This document shows, piece by piece, positions 22,601-33,836 of a stretch of DNA of 64,000 bases. The notes below the pieces were generated by a model. The model was not told where the DNA came from and ran no database searches. It was given only the letters and a program-made list of their open reading frames with translations. Made by a program: the position numbers and the translations under genes. Origin of the DNA: Coenobita brevimanus (lineage: Eukaryota; Arthropoda; Malacostraca; Decapoda; Coenobitidae); contig CM064653.1 in NCBI GenBank assembly GCA_032717465.1, positions 34,550,659 to 34,614,658 on the forward strand. The letters are read 5' to 3'. Within the stretch, counting starts at the first letter, position 1. Every line of letters begins with the position of its first letter.

Positions 22601-22802
22601 AGTAGGTGAGGTGGAGGGAGGGAGAGGGAGGAGTAGACTGAGGATGAGGTGGAGGGATGTAGTTGAGAGGTATATGAGGGAGGAGGGAGTGAGTTGTGGG
22701 GAGGGTAGTCATATGGTGGGTGACAGAGCAACTTGAAGGCATTTTGTCTGCAGCCATCCTTTGCGGGATTAGGGCGTCGGGCTATGGATGGATGGATAGA
22801 TC
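19603..22802 (+). mobile_element. RTE-like LINE C, near full length
   Basis: The element is about 3.2 kb, the same length as the minus-strand LINE D once D's insertions are removed. It has a 5' leader with a gtcgtacgaggcgactaaaa segment (about 19705-19725), one long coding region, and a 3' end tttgcgggattagggcgtcg followed by a GGATGGATGGATAGA tail (to 22802). Its two flanks are the interrupted halves of a local duplication, which fixes its boundaries well. Confidence 0.85.
19858..22765 (+). pseudogene. Endonuclease-reverse transcriptase pseudogene (LINE C)
   Basis: Start chosen at 19858, though the open frame extends further upstream without an obvious Met. Endonuclease: MWNVRG, CGLTETKW followed by a TAA stop, IGDMNGKVGNV (about 20270-20300), SDHHLAMARV (20575-20605). 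Reverse transcriptase in the long frame 21174-22229: GKAPGIDGVCGEML, HRGICLLSVTGKIYGR, QGGFRKGRGCVDQ, AFMDLEKAYDRID, LKQGCVMSPWLFNTYMDG and the catalytic FADD at about 22042. The C-terminal part is damaged by a frameshift near 22229 and a deletion of about 45 bases near 22265 relative to LINE D. Stops at 19966 and 20208 also break the endonuclease. Best-preserved reverse transcriptase core of this family here. Confidence 0.85.
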
Positions 22803-23304
22803 TTTTCCAATTTGCTCAGCTTTGTTGCACTGTTTTGAATCATTTTACATATTCTTTGCCTTTTACAAGCATAACAGGAAAGTTTTCTATGTTCATGTGA
22901 GGCTTTCGTGGGTGAAGAGGCCTTCCTTCCCTTCCTGCTAATCAGCTCGTGCGAGGTGCAAATGGCAGGTCATCTTGCAATTCAGTCCTCACTGTCCAGC
23001 CTGTACACTCAAGGGATGATGTTTATCTCATTTAGGTCTGAAAACTGACACTCTCACCTCCTGTTTCCAACAAACTCCATCACCCAGACTACAAAAGTAA
23101 GTCAATGCTATCATAAAGACAATAAACACCGAAAATTGTAAAATAAATTCATAATACAACTTTTTACATTCAAACCTCACATATTATGTACTGAAAAACT
23201 TCAAAATACACATATATAGTTATTTTACACCTTTTCAGCACCATTGACAATGTTTTTTGGTTTAAAAAAAAAAGAAAAAAATGTGCGATGTTGTGTCACT
23301 ACAA
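22803..23304. other. Unassigned; right flank of LINE C
   Basis: The first 50 bases complete the local duplication interrupted by LINE C. The rest is AT-rich with no recognisable gene. Confidence 0.4.
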
Positions 23305-24350
23305 TACAGTAATCCTCATACTTTCCGGACACCCACTTTCCGGACATCCCCACTTACCAGACATTTTGGTCCCGGGATCCAATATTCCCAAAATGGGCCA
23401 AAAATCACAAAAAAATCGAAAAAAAATCCGACTTTTTTTCCCACCCGTAATTTGAAATTGCCGCTCGGCGCCGAACACCTGTTACACCATGGTCCCTTCA
23501 CCCCTTCCTTCCTCCCTCCTCCCCCCTCCCCTGTCAGGGTTGCCATTTGGTATTTTTCTTTACCAAAGTTTGGTAATGAATCAGAATAATACAATACCAA
23601 ACGGATTTTTCACATGTATGAGGATACACAGGATGGAGATGGTGGATTGTTTGCTCTCTCTGATTAATTTGGTAGCCTATATAGCGTGATAATAATCAGC
23701 ATGCTGTTATTTATAAGAAGAGTGATTACTTGTATTTCCACATGTATATATATTAGTGAAGAATAGATGCTAGCTTTACGAATTTGGTAATGAAAAGTAA
23801 AAAAAGGTAATGAAAATTGAGGAGTTTGGTAATGTGGCCGTTGGGATCTGGCAACTCTGTCACCGCATCATCAACAGTCACAGCCTAACTCCGATTGAGA
23901 GCAGATGCTTATCGCAATGCAAGCCACATGTGCTCTTTTTTTTGTGAATAAACAGCCAATAAACTGCAATACCTCGCCACTAGAACACTCGGAAATTTAC
24001 ATTGTGCAGCGTTAAGAAATTAGAATTTAGAGTGCAAAAGATTAACTGTGGAGTGCAAACTGGCGGTTCAAACCAGTCCAGGAGCCAGGGACTTGTTGGT
24101 ACCCAGAATGTTTAATATTGTATAAACTCACCTCTAAAACCTCATTCTCTGGTTCTTTTGCATTTATTTCAGTCTTTTATGTCCCTTATTGGTGTGATTT
24201 GGGTCTTAAATAGGTGCTTTGCATGTCCAGAGGGAGTTGTATAGGTGTTTTTCTGAGTTAGGGTCCATAAGTACAAGTCCAGGAGGCTGGGGCCCACTTT
24301 CCGAACATGCCTTTGGCTCTATTATATCGGATAGTGGGGGGATTACTGTA
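23305..24350 (+). mobile_element. Deleted Tigger-like element, 1.05 kb
   Basis: Left end tacagtaatcctcatacttt and right end tagtggggggattactgta, flanked by TA. The subterminal text shares the ccggacatccccacttacc and cccgggatccaatattccc blocks with the full-length element at 39458, and the right part shares gtccaggagccagggacttg with it. The transposase gene is deleted. The interior near 23535-23850 has several phrases of the form tttggtaatga that are unique here. Confidence 0.75.
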
Positions 24351-24572
24351 CCTATGTGTGACTAGTATCGGCTGCCTAAATTTACGCAACTTCTATGTTT
24401 AATTGCACGCCACAGGATGGGTCTAGGAAGCCAAAATTTGCTCTGCCAGGTGCATCAGAACGTCCTCTTCAGTATAGCAGGGGAAAAAAAATCTGTTTTC
24501 AAAACCTCAGAAAATGGCCCTGGCATCGGCCAGGGGCGCACGTAAAATTCTGTACCCATGGCCAAGGAGGAG
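24351..24572. other. Short unassigned spacer
   Basis: Sequence between the Tigger-like element and the TTAA-ended candidate. I see nothing in it. Confidence 0.4.
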
Positions 24573-24591
24573 TTAACCCGTTCAGTGCCAA

Positions 24592-24698
24592 GTCCGTACC
24601 TGGTACGGACAACCTAACATTGCCAGCCATGCCTGGTCCATACCTGGTACGGACAACCAAACATTGCCTGTTATGCCAGGTCCGTACATGGTACGGAC
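24592..24698. repeat. Three subterminal palindromes next to a TTAA end
   Basis: The first copy (24592-24610) is a perfect 19-base palindrome around a central T. The second (about 24629-24647) and third (about 24680-24698) each differ at one position. They are separated by similar spacers containing acattgcc. Such repeats may be transposase binding sites, by analogy with subterminal repeats of piggyBac elements. Confidence 0.75.
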
Positions 24699-25084
24699 CC
24701 GGTTCTTGTGACATTTACACGAAATTTCTGTAGTCAGCCCTAATTGCTTGACAGAAAATGAGAGCTGACACCCTCCTTCACCTTGCTTATGAGCAGGAGT
24801 GGGATAAGTGGTGGGGGGGGGGGATAGGGAGCCTGCCTGTTTGACACTTCAGTTTCTGAGTGAATTTGGGCTGTGCTTTCTTCAGTGCTTCAAAGACTAC
24901 CACACAGTGGAGGAGTACTGAAAAAGAGTGTGTGCGATAGCGTAAAGAATGTATGTAATGAACGTAATATAGGTAAACGTAAGTAAATGGAAGCAAGTGG
25001 AGTAGACTGTAGCACCAGTCGAGCAGGGCAGTACTCCCCAGGTGGATGGAAAGCTGATGACAGGGAGTGTTGGAGCTCCCGTTT

Positions 25085-28000
25085 CATCAGCCCTCAGGAC
25101 TAGTTCCTGACCATCCCCCTTTGCTGAACTTTTTCAGTGTCTCAGTTACACAGAGAGTAGGCCAGCATGCTCTCCAGTACAAATTTCTCTAACTATCTTC
25201 ACCAAACTACATGCACAGTACACACTACACTTGCTATTCTAAATTCAACAAAAATGGCGTCTTTTAATCAAGCCTCAGAGTCCCCAGGGGGGGGACCATA
25301 AATGCCCCCACCGTCCGCCCCTCTCCCGGTGACGACTCGAGGTGCCTGGAACCACTGTCTGACTCTCTTCTTCTTCATTTCTGCAACATTCGCGGCCTTT
25401 CCTCTAACTTTCGCTCTGTTGAGCACCACCTCTCCTCCTCTAAACCTCACCTTCTTTTTCTAACGGAGACTCAGCTGTCTGAGGCAACTGACAGCAAACC
25501 GTTTTCTGTATCCTCCTACTTTCTCTATACTCATTTCAAAGCCAAAGGTGGCTGTTGTGTATATATACGCAACGACTTATCTTGCTCTCGTGTTCCTGAA
25601 CTTGATTCTTCTGAATTCTCCACACTCTGGCTTCGGCTTTCCTGTCATTCTCTGACTAAATATATCTGTGCTGTTTACTTATCCCCTAATTCTACTGACT
25701 ATCAAAAATTCTTCGACTATCTTACTTCTATGATGGAACACATTCTGTCCATTTCTCCTTTCTCTGAAATCTCCATTCTTGGAGATTTCAATGTTCACCA
25801 CCACCTTTGGCTCTCCTCTCCTTTCACGGATCCACCTGGTGAACAAGCCTACATCTTTTCTATCCTTAATGACCTAGAGCAGCTTGTACAGCACCCTACC
25901 TGTATCCCTGACCGCCTTGGAGAGAGCTCCAACATACTTGACCTCTTCCTCACAACTAATCCTTCTGCTTACTCTGTTAATCTTTTCTCTCCGTTGGGCT
26001 CCTCCGATCACAACCTTATTACCTTAACCTGTCCTATCACTCCGGTACGGCCTGTGAACCCTCCAGGGAAACATTGTCTGTGGCATTTTGGAGCCGCGGA
26101 CTGGGAGGCCCTCAAGCAGTACTTCTTTGATTTTCCCTGGAATGATTATTGCTTCCATGGCCATGAGCCATCTGAGTGTGCCTTGCGCATTACGGAGGTT
26201 ATTCTCTCGGGCATGGAAGCATACATTCCTTTCTCATATCCTTTGACTAACGCAAGAAAGCCTTGGTTTAGTCACGCTTGTTCTAATGCTGTCCGCAACA
26301 AGGAGAAGGCCTACAAGAGGTACCGGAGCCAACCCGCCCCTGAATCACATCATCTTTACGTTTCTGCCCGGAATCGTGCTAAGTCTGTTCTTCGCTCTAC
26401 TAAAAATATTTTCATCCATACTAAATGCTCTCAACTCTCCAACTCGAATTCTTCCCGCTCCTTCTGGCACCTTGCCAAAAATCTTTCTAACAACTTTACC
26501 TCATCATCCTTCCCTCCTCTTTTCTACTCTGATGGTTCTGTAGCTATTTCTTCTACTGATAAAGCAGATCTCTTCGCGCAGACTTTCTCCTCCAATTCCA
26601 CCTTAGACGATTCCAGTGCTATTCCTCCATCACTTCCCCCCTCTGACTTCCTCATGGCTGACATTAAAATTTCTTCAGTTGATGTATTTTCTGCCATCAC
26701 TGGCCTCAGTACTAACAAGGCATATGGGCCTGATGGGGTCCCTCCTGTTGTTCTCAAGAACTGTGCTTCTGTGCTTACACCCTGCCTAGGCAAACTCTTT
26801 CGCCTTTGTCTGTCAACTTGTACCTTTCCTTCTTGCTGGAAGTTTGCTCTCATTCAGCCAGTCCCAAAGAAGGGTGACCACTCCCAACCCTCCAACTATC
26901 GTCCAATTGCTTTAACGTCCTGTATTTCAAAAGTTTTCGAGTCAATTCTTAATAGAAAAGTTTTAAGGCATCTTTCCTATCACAACCTTCTTTCCGATCG
27001 TCAGTACGGGTTCCGTCAGGGACGCTCCACTGGCGATCTTCTCGCCTACCTTTCAGACTCCTGGTCATCCTCCTTTCGGGACTTTGGCGAAAGCTTTGCC
27101 ATTGCACTTGACATCTCAAAGGCTTTCGATCGAGTCTGGCATAAATCTTTAATTTCCAAACTGCCCTCCTACGGTTTCTATCCTTCTATCTGTGCCTTTA
27201 TCGCTAGCTTCCTTTCTGGTCGTTCTTTAGCCGCTGTTGTAGACGGCCATCGTTCTTCTCCTAGATCTATCAACAGTGGTGTTCCTCAGGGCTCTGTCCT
27301 ATCACCAACTCTCTTCCTTTTATTCATCAATGATCTTCTAAGCTGTACATCTAACCCTATCCACTCATACGCTGATGACTCCACCCTTCACCTTTCCATT
27401 CGGTTCCCGCAACGCCCATCTCAACAGTTACTTCAAGAAACAAGGGATGAGGCTATGGCACACCTAATGTCTTACTTGGCTCGTATCTCTGACTGGGGTA
27501 AAAATAATATGGTTGTCTTTAATGCATCTAAGACTCAGTTCTTACACCTATCAACCCGACAAAATCTTCCACAGGTATACCCACTAATGTTTAATAATAT
27601 TCAGCTTAATCCTGCATCATCCTTGAACATGCTTGGGGTTTCATTTACTCGGGACTTATCTTGGAAAGATCATATTACATCTCTTGTAAAATCTGCTTCC
27701 AAGTGATTGGGTGTGCTAAGCCGACTCCGCTCTTTCTTTACCCCTGCACAATTGTTGACTCTATACAGGGGTTTTATCCGCCCCTGTGTGGAGTACACCT
27801 CTCATGTATGGGGAGGCTCCCCACATGCAGCTCTTCTCAATAGGGTGGAGTCAAAGGCTTTTAGTCTCATTAACTCTCCTCCTCTTACTGACTCCCTTCA
27901 ACCTCTGTCTCTTCGCCGCACTGTTGCATCTTTATCTCTTTTCTATCGCTACTTTAATGGTCACTGCTCCTCTGAACTGTCTGCTTGCATTCCTCCACCT

Positions 28001-28321
28001 CTACGACGGGCGCGTAGCACCCGTCTGGCAGCAAACTCTCATCCCTTTTCTGTCCAACTCTCTAATGCAAGAGTTAACCGTTACTCCCAGTCTTTCATTT
28101 ATGCAACAGGTCAGCTCTGGAACTGTCTCCCTCTGTCTGTATTTCCTGCTGCCTATGATCTCCAGTCTTTCAAACGCAGTGTGTCCAGGCATCTCAAAAT
28201 GATCGGATCTTGAATTTGGCTCTCTGTTGTATTTTGTTTTTCTCTTGGAGGGAACTGTTACTGCGGGCTCATGGCCTTTGGTTCCTTCTTCCTCGCATTA
28301 AAAAAAAAAAAAAAAAAAAAA
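25085..28321 (+). mobile_element. Jockey/I-like LINE E, nearly intact
   Basis: A plus-strand non-LTR element with a 5' untranslated region of uncertain start (about 25085), one long coding region (25255-28213), a short 3' untranslated region and a 23-base poly-A tail (28299-28321). It sits inside the TTAA-ended candidate 24573-29036. Fragments of the same family lie at 11255, 17495 and 45553. Very few lesions separate it from a complete coding frame. Confidence 0.85.
25255..28213 (+). pseudogene. Endonuclease-reverse transcriptase, one stop and one G-run frameshift
   Basis: The likely start is the Met at 25255 ([13 protein letters not shown]). An eight-base G-run at 25287-25294 then shifts the frame; six or nine G would join it to the continuing frame [15 protein letters not shown]. 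Endonuclease: [45 protein letters not shown] (about 25768-25805) and SSDHNLI. Reverse transcriptase: [63 protein letters not shown] and YADD (27368-27379). A TGA at 27704-27706 interrupts the frame where two related fragments read AGA (Arg). The C-terminal domain (27707-28213) ends FKRSVSRHLKM. Total length would be about 985 residues, typical of a full ORF2. Probable role: target-primed reverse transcription. Confidence 0.85.
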
Positions 28322-28407
28322 GTCATAATGTCAAGTATCATAAGGTTTATAGCGTAAGTAATGAGTGATTCGGGGTAAGTAATGTGACTGTGTACACCAA
28401 TAGTGTA

Positions 28408-28619
28408 TATAATACCTTATCGACTGTTTATAGTGCCTTAGAGCAGTGTGCTGTATGAAAAAAGTTAATGTGAAAATACTTCAAACTAGCACAAAAGCCC
28501 AATTTCACATCGTTATAATACCTTATCGACTGTTTATAGTGCCTTAGAGCAGTGTGCTGTATGAAAAAAGTTAATGTGAAAATACTTCAAACTAGCACAA
28601 AACCCCAATTTCACATCGT
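28408..28619. repeat. Near-perfect 106-bp tandem duplication
   Basis: The segment starting aataccttatcgactgttta at 28411 recurs at 28517 with period 106 and essentially one difference (aaaagccc versus aaaacccc). It lies in the right arm of candidate piggyBac-like element 2, downstream of the LINE E tail. The very high identity indicates a recent event, or an assembly artefact. Confidence 0.9.
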
Positions 28620-29590
28620 AATCGTTCCAACTGTGGCCATGTTATGTCAGCCAGGCTTCACGTGGAAACAGCACTTAGTCCATGTATCCACCCAGTCCAC
28701 ACCAAAATGGACTATCTATCCACATCAGTCGCTGACGGTTCCTGAAAAGTAGTCATCTGATGCAATCAGGCTGCATCAGGGCCAATGAAGTCTACAGGAA
28801 TGACGCGCCCAAGTTTGCTGGAAGTCACGTGACAAGGAGCACCTGTTTTCAGCCTGAAAACACCCCAGGTGAGCACTTTTACTATCAGTAGGCTTATTTT
28901 TCATACATTCCATGTTCTTTCAGTGGGGGGGGGAGGGGAGGTTGAATATTGCTGGCACAGGGGGTCACTCAGCCTCCCAGACCCTTGGTACAGGGGGGTA
29001 AACAGCCGGCGAAGGGTCTGGCACGGAACGTGTTAACCCCTAAAGTACTATGAGTGACGTTAGTTTGCAAGTTTGCCACGTACACTCATATGACTGACGA
29101 TCGTAGGAGGTCTGCCAAAAACTGCCAAACACTAAGCCAGACCCTTTTATAAATGGTTCCTACCCAAGCAGAACTAGGGGATGAGGTTGTGGGAAGGTAG
29201 ATCCCACCCCCTCACCAGGTCTGTGAGGACCTCCCCCCCTCTCCAATCACTTCACCTCCCTCTGGCTGAGTGGATACAGCCTACTCTCCCCTACCACCTA
29301 AGCTACTCACCAATACTGCATCTACATCCATTGTATGGGGGGGTGTCTCATGCCCACTCCCCCCTCCCCCCCACCTGAGCCCTGCCTCCATCTCCCTCCA
29401 CTCCCCCTTTATATCAAATGACGTGGTAATTTCCCTGCTATGATCGCATTGTGTGTTTTCTCCCACCATAATACTCCCCACACCACCTCCCATGCATTGA
29501 GGATGCATCTCATCCCCCTTCACTCCCACCAGAGACCCCCCATCTCATCTCCACCTTCTTCCCTTCCTATCCTTCTCCCTTATTACAGTA

Positions 29591-30103
29591 CAGTCTATCC
29601 TCGTCTAACTCTCTTTTCGCTAACATGAAAATGGTCTAACGTGGTACAATTTTCCGGAGGCACTGTCGCTTGTAACACGGCCATTGATGAAGCTAACACG
29701 GTTATTTGAACTGGGCGAGCGGTGATGAGATGAATCATAGGAGCATTGCCTTGCCAGTAGTCGTCATCTTCCTCCCAGCCAATCACTCTTCAGCATTCTC
29801 GCTTTTGAACTACCCTCTACCTCCTCTCCGGCATAGTGTGTCTCCTCTTATCCTCCCAGAAAGTAAATAAATTGTGGCTTTTAACTGTAATAATACTCTT
29901 TTATAATTTTTTGAACCATATTAATGCTTTCTAGTTAAAATTGGGGGTTATAAAAAAAATTTTGCACCACAAGGGGGAGAAAAGTTGACTTTGGGTAGGG
30001 GTTCAGAAGGCAATAGGGGGTTCCAAGAGTCCCTGTAACACGAAATTTCTCTGACACGATATGGGTGCGAAAGCAGTGAAGTGTGTTAAACAAGGACAGC
30101 CTG
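29591..30103. mobile_element. Tigger-type MITE, 0.51 kb, nested
   Basis: Flanked by TA, it begins cagtctatcctcgtctaac and ends gttaaacaaggacagcctg; reversed, the right end reads caggctgtccttgtttaac, agreeing at about 15 of 19 positions. Internal phrases (taacacggttatttgaactg, ctgtaacacgaaatttctct) resemble those of Tigger-derived MITEs. It is non-coding. Confidence 0.6.
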
Positions 30104-30169
30104 TATGATACGGTAATTTTGCTGCCATGATCGACGTGTCTTTACTCTCACCAAAATTTTGTTTTCCTC

Positions 30170-30275
30170 TTTTTTAACTCTGATGCTGACTCCTGCACCT
30201 AGTTTAATCAATAGAAAAATATTTTACATTGATTTAATTGATTTTGGTAAGGTTCTGTAGTGAAAATTTTTGTAA

Positions 30276-30312
<37 letters not shown>

Positions 30313-30540
30313 CATGCTAACCCTTACACCTAGTTTCATCAATAGAATAATATTTTACTTTGATTTCATTGATTTTTGGTAAGATTCTCTAGCGGAAATT
30401 AGGTTTTTGCTGAATTATTCCAGTTTGGTTTTTTTTTCTTTAACTCATGCTCACCCCTACACCTAGTTTCATCAAAGAAAAACATATTTTACATTGCTTT
30501 AATTGATTTTGGTAAGATTCTTTAAGGAAACTTAGGTTTC
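30170..30540. repeat. Three tandem units of about 135 bp
   Basis: Each unit has ctgacnccta / caccta gtttcatcaa and then atattttacattgatttaat and gattttggtaag. Units begin near 30180, 30313 and 30448. A 34-base poly-T run (about 30279-30312) sits between the first two. Confidence 0.75.
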
Positions 30541-30775
30541 TGCTGATTTGTTCGTTTTCTCTCGCTGCGAGGAGAGACTTTTATAATCTTTGAAGGGTGG
30601 TTTTGCGGTAACCATTAGCCCTGCGTGACTGAGGTTGGCATTTTCCGGTGTGTAAATTCAAGCTCTTCAAATCTGTAAGACAATAAAATTACCTTGCTAA
30701 AAGTTGAAAAATCAACCCTGAAATTACAGCTGGGGTGGAACATAGCTTCAGTAAAATGCAGTTTTTAGGGGTTAA

Positions 30776-31116
30776 GAGATGCATTTGGCCTTTTAAACAA
30801 TGTCATACCCTGTGATGCCCCACTCGTGATGTAACACACCTGGCAAGATGTCTGGTATACACAGTACATCTCAGTCTTGGCATGAGTCACCCTAAGTTGT
30901 TAGGTAGTGTCCAAAGTCTTGTGACCTAACACCCTAGTTTGATATCCCACCTGTGTAGACTCCTACCTGTTAATTAACTGCTGGAATTTTCTCCTTTTCT
31001 CCAAGTAGGTCTTGGTTATATGTGAGGCAGAATGAGTGAAATGTTGTCAAGTGTCCTATTCATGGGTAGGTGGCAATTTCCCATCCACTTGATTGTTATT
31101 CATAATTTGCTTCAGG

Positions 31117-31152
<36 letters not shown>

Positions 31153-31304
31153 CCTTCAAATCATTGTCATGCTTGAACAGGAACACATAAATTCTCCCAG
31201 TTTGTATCATTTGCAGTAAGAAAGATTAAATTACTTTTCAGTACGTAGTAAGTATTTCTATGAAAATTCATAACCGTACCTTTGATTCTCTTATCGAAGT
31301 GTGA
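30776..31304. other. Unassigned, with poly-A tract
   Basis: I see no gene. A 32-base poly-A run lies at about 31119-31150. Confidence 0.4.
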
Positions 31305-33836
31305 ACAATAGACATCCCCCACTTAATGATGAGGATGCATTGCCTGAGGAGTAATGTTAAGCAGGTAGGTTATTACATGGTGTTAGTGGGGATGTATTAC
31401 CAGACATCTCAGGAGTGATCCCTTTATGGGATGGTTGTACCTAACCCTTGTCTAAAACCAACCTAAACAAGATTCATAACTACCTAAAGCAACACATACT
31501 GCCATTATAAACCACTGGACAGTAGGTAGATTATCAGGCATAGAAGATGGTGGAATTAGTAAGAGAGTACATGTTGTAATACTCATCAAGTCTGGGTAAC
31601 TTGCCTGGTTATCAATGTTTTCCTTGAGGTTAGATCTAGGACAGGTGATGTTGGCTGGCCTTTCACTTACACTTCCCATCTTCATTGCCAGTCAGACCAG
31701 GAGAGGAGGCTTGCGATTCTGGCCCAATTGGAGATGACTGATTGTGGACCAGCAGATGCTGAGGATAGGATGCTGCAGCCTTGGCTTGGGTTGACTGTGA
31801 CAGCATCAGAGAGGCTATGGCCATTGTCATGGATGTAGAATGTTTGAGTCTTGCAACAGACTTTGAAGGTGTTATGCCAAAAGTTGATAGGTGAAAGTGA
31901 GAATGGCTATTGTGGAAGTGACTTAGGTTTAATAAAGCATTTGTGTTCACTTTTATCTGCTTATACATGGTACAGTGATGATGTACTGCACCCACTCTTG
32001 CTCTGGGTTCATTAAATTCTTTTTGCTCAGCACCTCTCTGTGACTCAGAAGTAGTTTTGCAACATCAGTCTTGCCAACCTTATCAAAACCTGCTTCATGA
32101 GAAAGTGTCAGGATGTCGCAACAAGCTTCTGAGACTGAGGGAAAGCCATTGAAGCCATGCATACACTCCGGCTAGAATTTTTCCACACTCCATCCATGGT
32201 GGACTTCACCCTTTCCGAGGCTGCAGTGATGTTGATGGTGTGCAAAATGTTATAGTCATGCCAGAAATCTCTGATGTTAAGCTTGTCTTTTCCATCAGTG
32301 GCATGCAGGAGTTTCTTTGACCTACACTGATAATATGCTGTGAAGGTTGTGGTCTTCCCCTGATCCTTTGGCTGGATTAAGGATGTAGTGTTGGGAGGCA
32401 AAAACATTATTTCATTGTTGTCCACTTTAGGGGCATTGTCCTTGAGGAGGAGGAAGCAGTTGATATGATTGTTCTTGATCGCGTAGGTGCTTGTGATAAG
32501 GGTGAGATAACTTGCCATGTAATTCTGGCATAGCAGCATTGTCCACCATGCCTCAGGGTTAGACTTCAGGCTCCCCTTCACATAACCTTAGAATGCCCTT
32601 GTGTTATCTGCATGATATTCAAGGAGAGGCCTCAGGTTTAGAACTTCCTTAACATCTCCCCCCCCCCCCCAGCAAGTGAGTCAGGCATCCTTGGCTACCT
32701 TGAAGCCAGATACACCTCCACCCTCCCGGACACTGAAGGTTTTCAAGAGGTTTTCAAGGACATCCTCTTCCAAAACAAGCCTGTCTCATCAAAGTTTAGT
32801 ACGTGCTTGCTGCTGTACCCTCCATCTTGGATACGTTGCCTCAAGATGCTAGGGAAGGTATTGTCAGCCTCATGGTCAGCAGTGGCTGCCTTTCCGGTCA
32901 TGTGAAGCTGATGCAGGCCACCGTGAGCCTTAAAACATTTGAACCATCCTGAGCTGGCCTTAAAACCTCCTTTACTTCCACCACCCATCATCTCCTGCAT
33001 GTTCTTCCAAAATGAGAGTCCCTTGTTGGTAACTGAGTTAGTTGACATGGGCATGCTGTGGCAATTTTGGTCCTCAATCCAGATATGAAGGAGCCTCTCC
33101 GTGTTCTTCATGACAATTTTGTCAACCTCTTGGTGGCCAAGTAGGACACGTGCTCCCCTGTTGCCATCACAGCAGGGGTGGTGTTAATTACTGTTAAAGT
33201 CAGCTGTGCAAAGGTCAAGGGCAAATGAAATAGCATTGACACTTTTTCTCTTCCTTGTGCCACATCACAGCATCCAGCTTAAGGACCAGACACATTTTCA
33301 TCCTTGAGTGCTAAGCTTTAGCACCACTAGCACAAACACACTCACCAGCACCTTGTTTGGCAGGCATGATCACTGAGTTTTATGTTATTTCATTCCATTT
33401 TGTTGCATTAACTCCACCACCTACCATTTATCATGGACACAGTACTGTACAGTAGCATTTGTGAAGGCTAAGTAATGGCAAGACACATGATAGATGTGGA
33501 TGTAACTTGCTGGTTGCTATGAAATGATTGCAGAGAAGGCACAGATGTGAGAGTGATGAAGTTCAAGGGGTTTGCATGAGAGACCAGGCCAGCATAAATG
33601 ACTCAGAATGGAGTTTTTTGCAGATACGTTGTTGGTCACTTGGAACAAACAGATGATTGTAGTCTTGCATGTTGGCAATGGCTAAGGCATCACATGGGAT
33701 TGTAGTGATTGTGTAGGCAGAATTGGCAATTGTGCATAAAAATTTTATGCTAATATCTTGATCATGTAAGTCAACAGTCATTAAAATGTTGATCATAAAT
33801 GAGGGAGACTTGTATTTTTAAGTGGGGGATACTTGT
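31305..33836 (-). mobile_element. Tigger1-like DNA transposon, 2.5 kb
   Basis: The ends are inverted relatives: acatcccccacttaatg at about 31313 and, reversed, tatcccccacttaaaaa at about 33830. A broken transposase gene lies on the minus strand between them. Length and gene order fit a near full-length Tigger-type element. A further decayed repeat of the end region occurs near 33560-33790. Confidence 0.75.
31663..33111 (-). pseudogene. Tigger/TIGD1-like transposase pseudogene
   Basis: Reading from 33111: KNTERLLHIWIEDQN, then FKASSGWFKCFKAHGGLHQLHMTGKAATADHEAD (written here as successive motif pieces: FKASSGWFKCFK, LHMTGKAATAD) as in the CENPB-type DNA-binding half, then NFDETGLFWKRM with the first catalytic Asp. 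A second piece (32581-32108) holds LLKDNAPK with the second Asp and FLPPNTTSLIQPKDQG with the third. A third piece runs on to 31953 (HEAGFDKVGKTDVAKLL). Frameshifts lie near 32740 and 32150 and a C-run at 32657-32670. All three catalytic Asp positions are visible, so the break is recent enough to recognise but the gene is dead. Confidence 0.8.

Larger units (their letters stand above)
24573..29036. mobile_element. Candidate piggyBac-like element 2, carrying a LINE
   Basis: The left end is TTAACCCGTTCAGTGCCA (24573-24590) and the right end, reversed, TTAACACGTTCCGTGCCA (29036-29019): 16 of 18 bases agree, with TTAA at both boundaries. The left subterminal region has three near-identical palindromes of the form gtccgtaccTggtacggac (24592-24698). 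No transposase gene is present; most of the interior is a later LINE insertion (about 25085-28321). It is inferred to be non-autonomous. Confidence 0.5.
29033..30775. mobile_element. Candidate piggyBac-like element 3, TTAA-ended, non-coding
   Basis: The left end TTAACCCCTAAAGTA (29033) and the right end, reversed, TTAACCCCTAAAAA (30775) agree over twelve bases after TTAA. It shares its left TTAA with the right end of element 2, so one inserted at the other's boundary. It has no transposase frame. It contains a Tigger-type MITE (29591-30103) and a tandem array (30170-30540). Confidence 0.5.

Noticed and set aside
23316..23600. Open frames with a Gly-rich stretch inside the deleted Tigger element
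   Set aside because: They translate the conserved non-coding terminal region of the Tigger-like family, which also occurs at 39460-39600 and 59100.
28299..31150. Poly-A tracts at 28299 and 31119 as paired tails of a processed host pseudogene
   Set aside because: The first is clearly the tail of LINE E, and no host coding sequence precedes the second.
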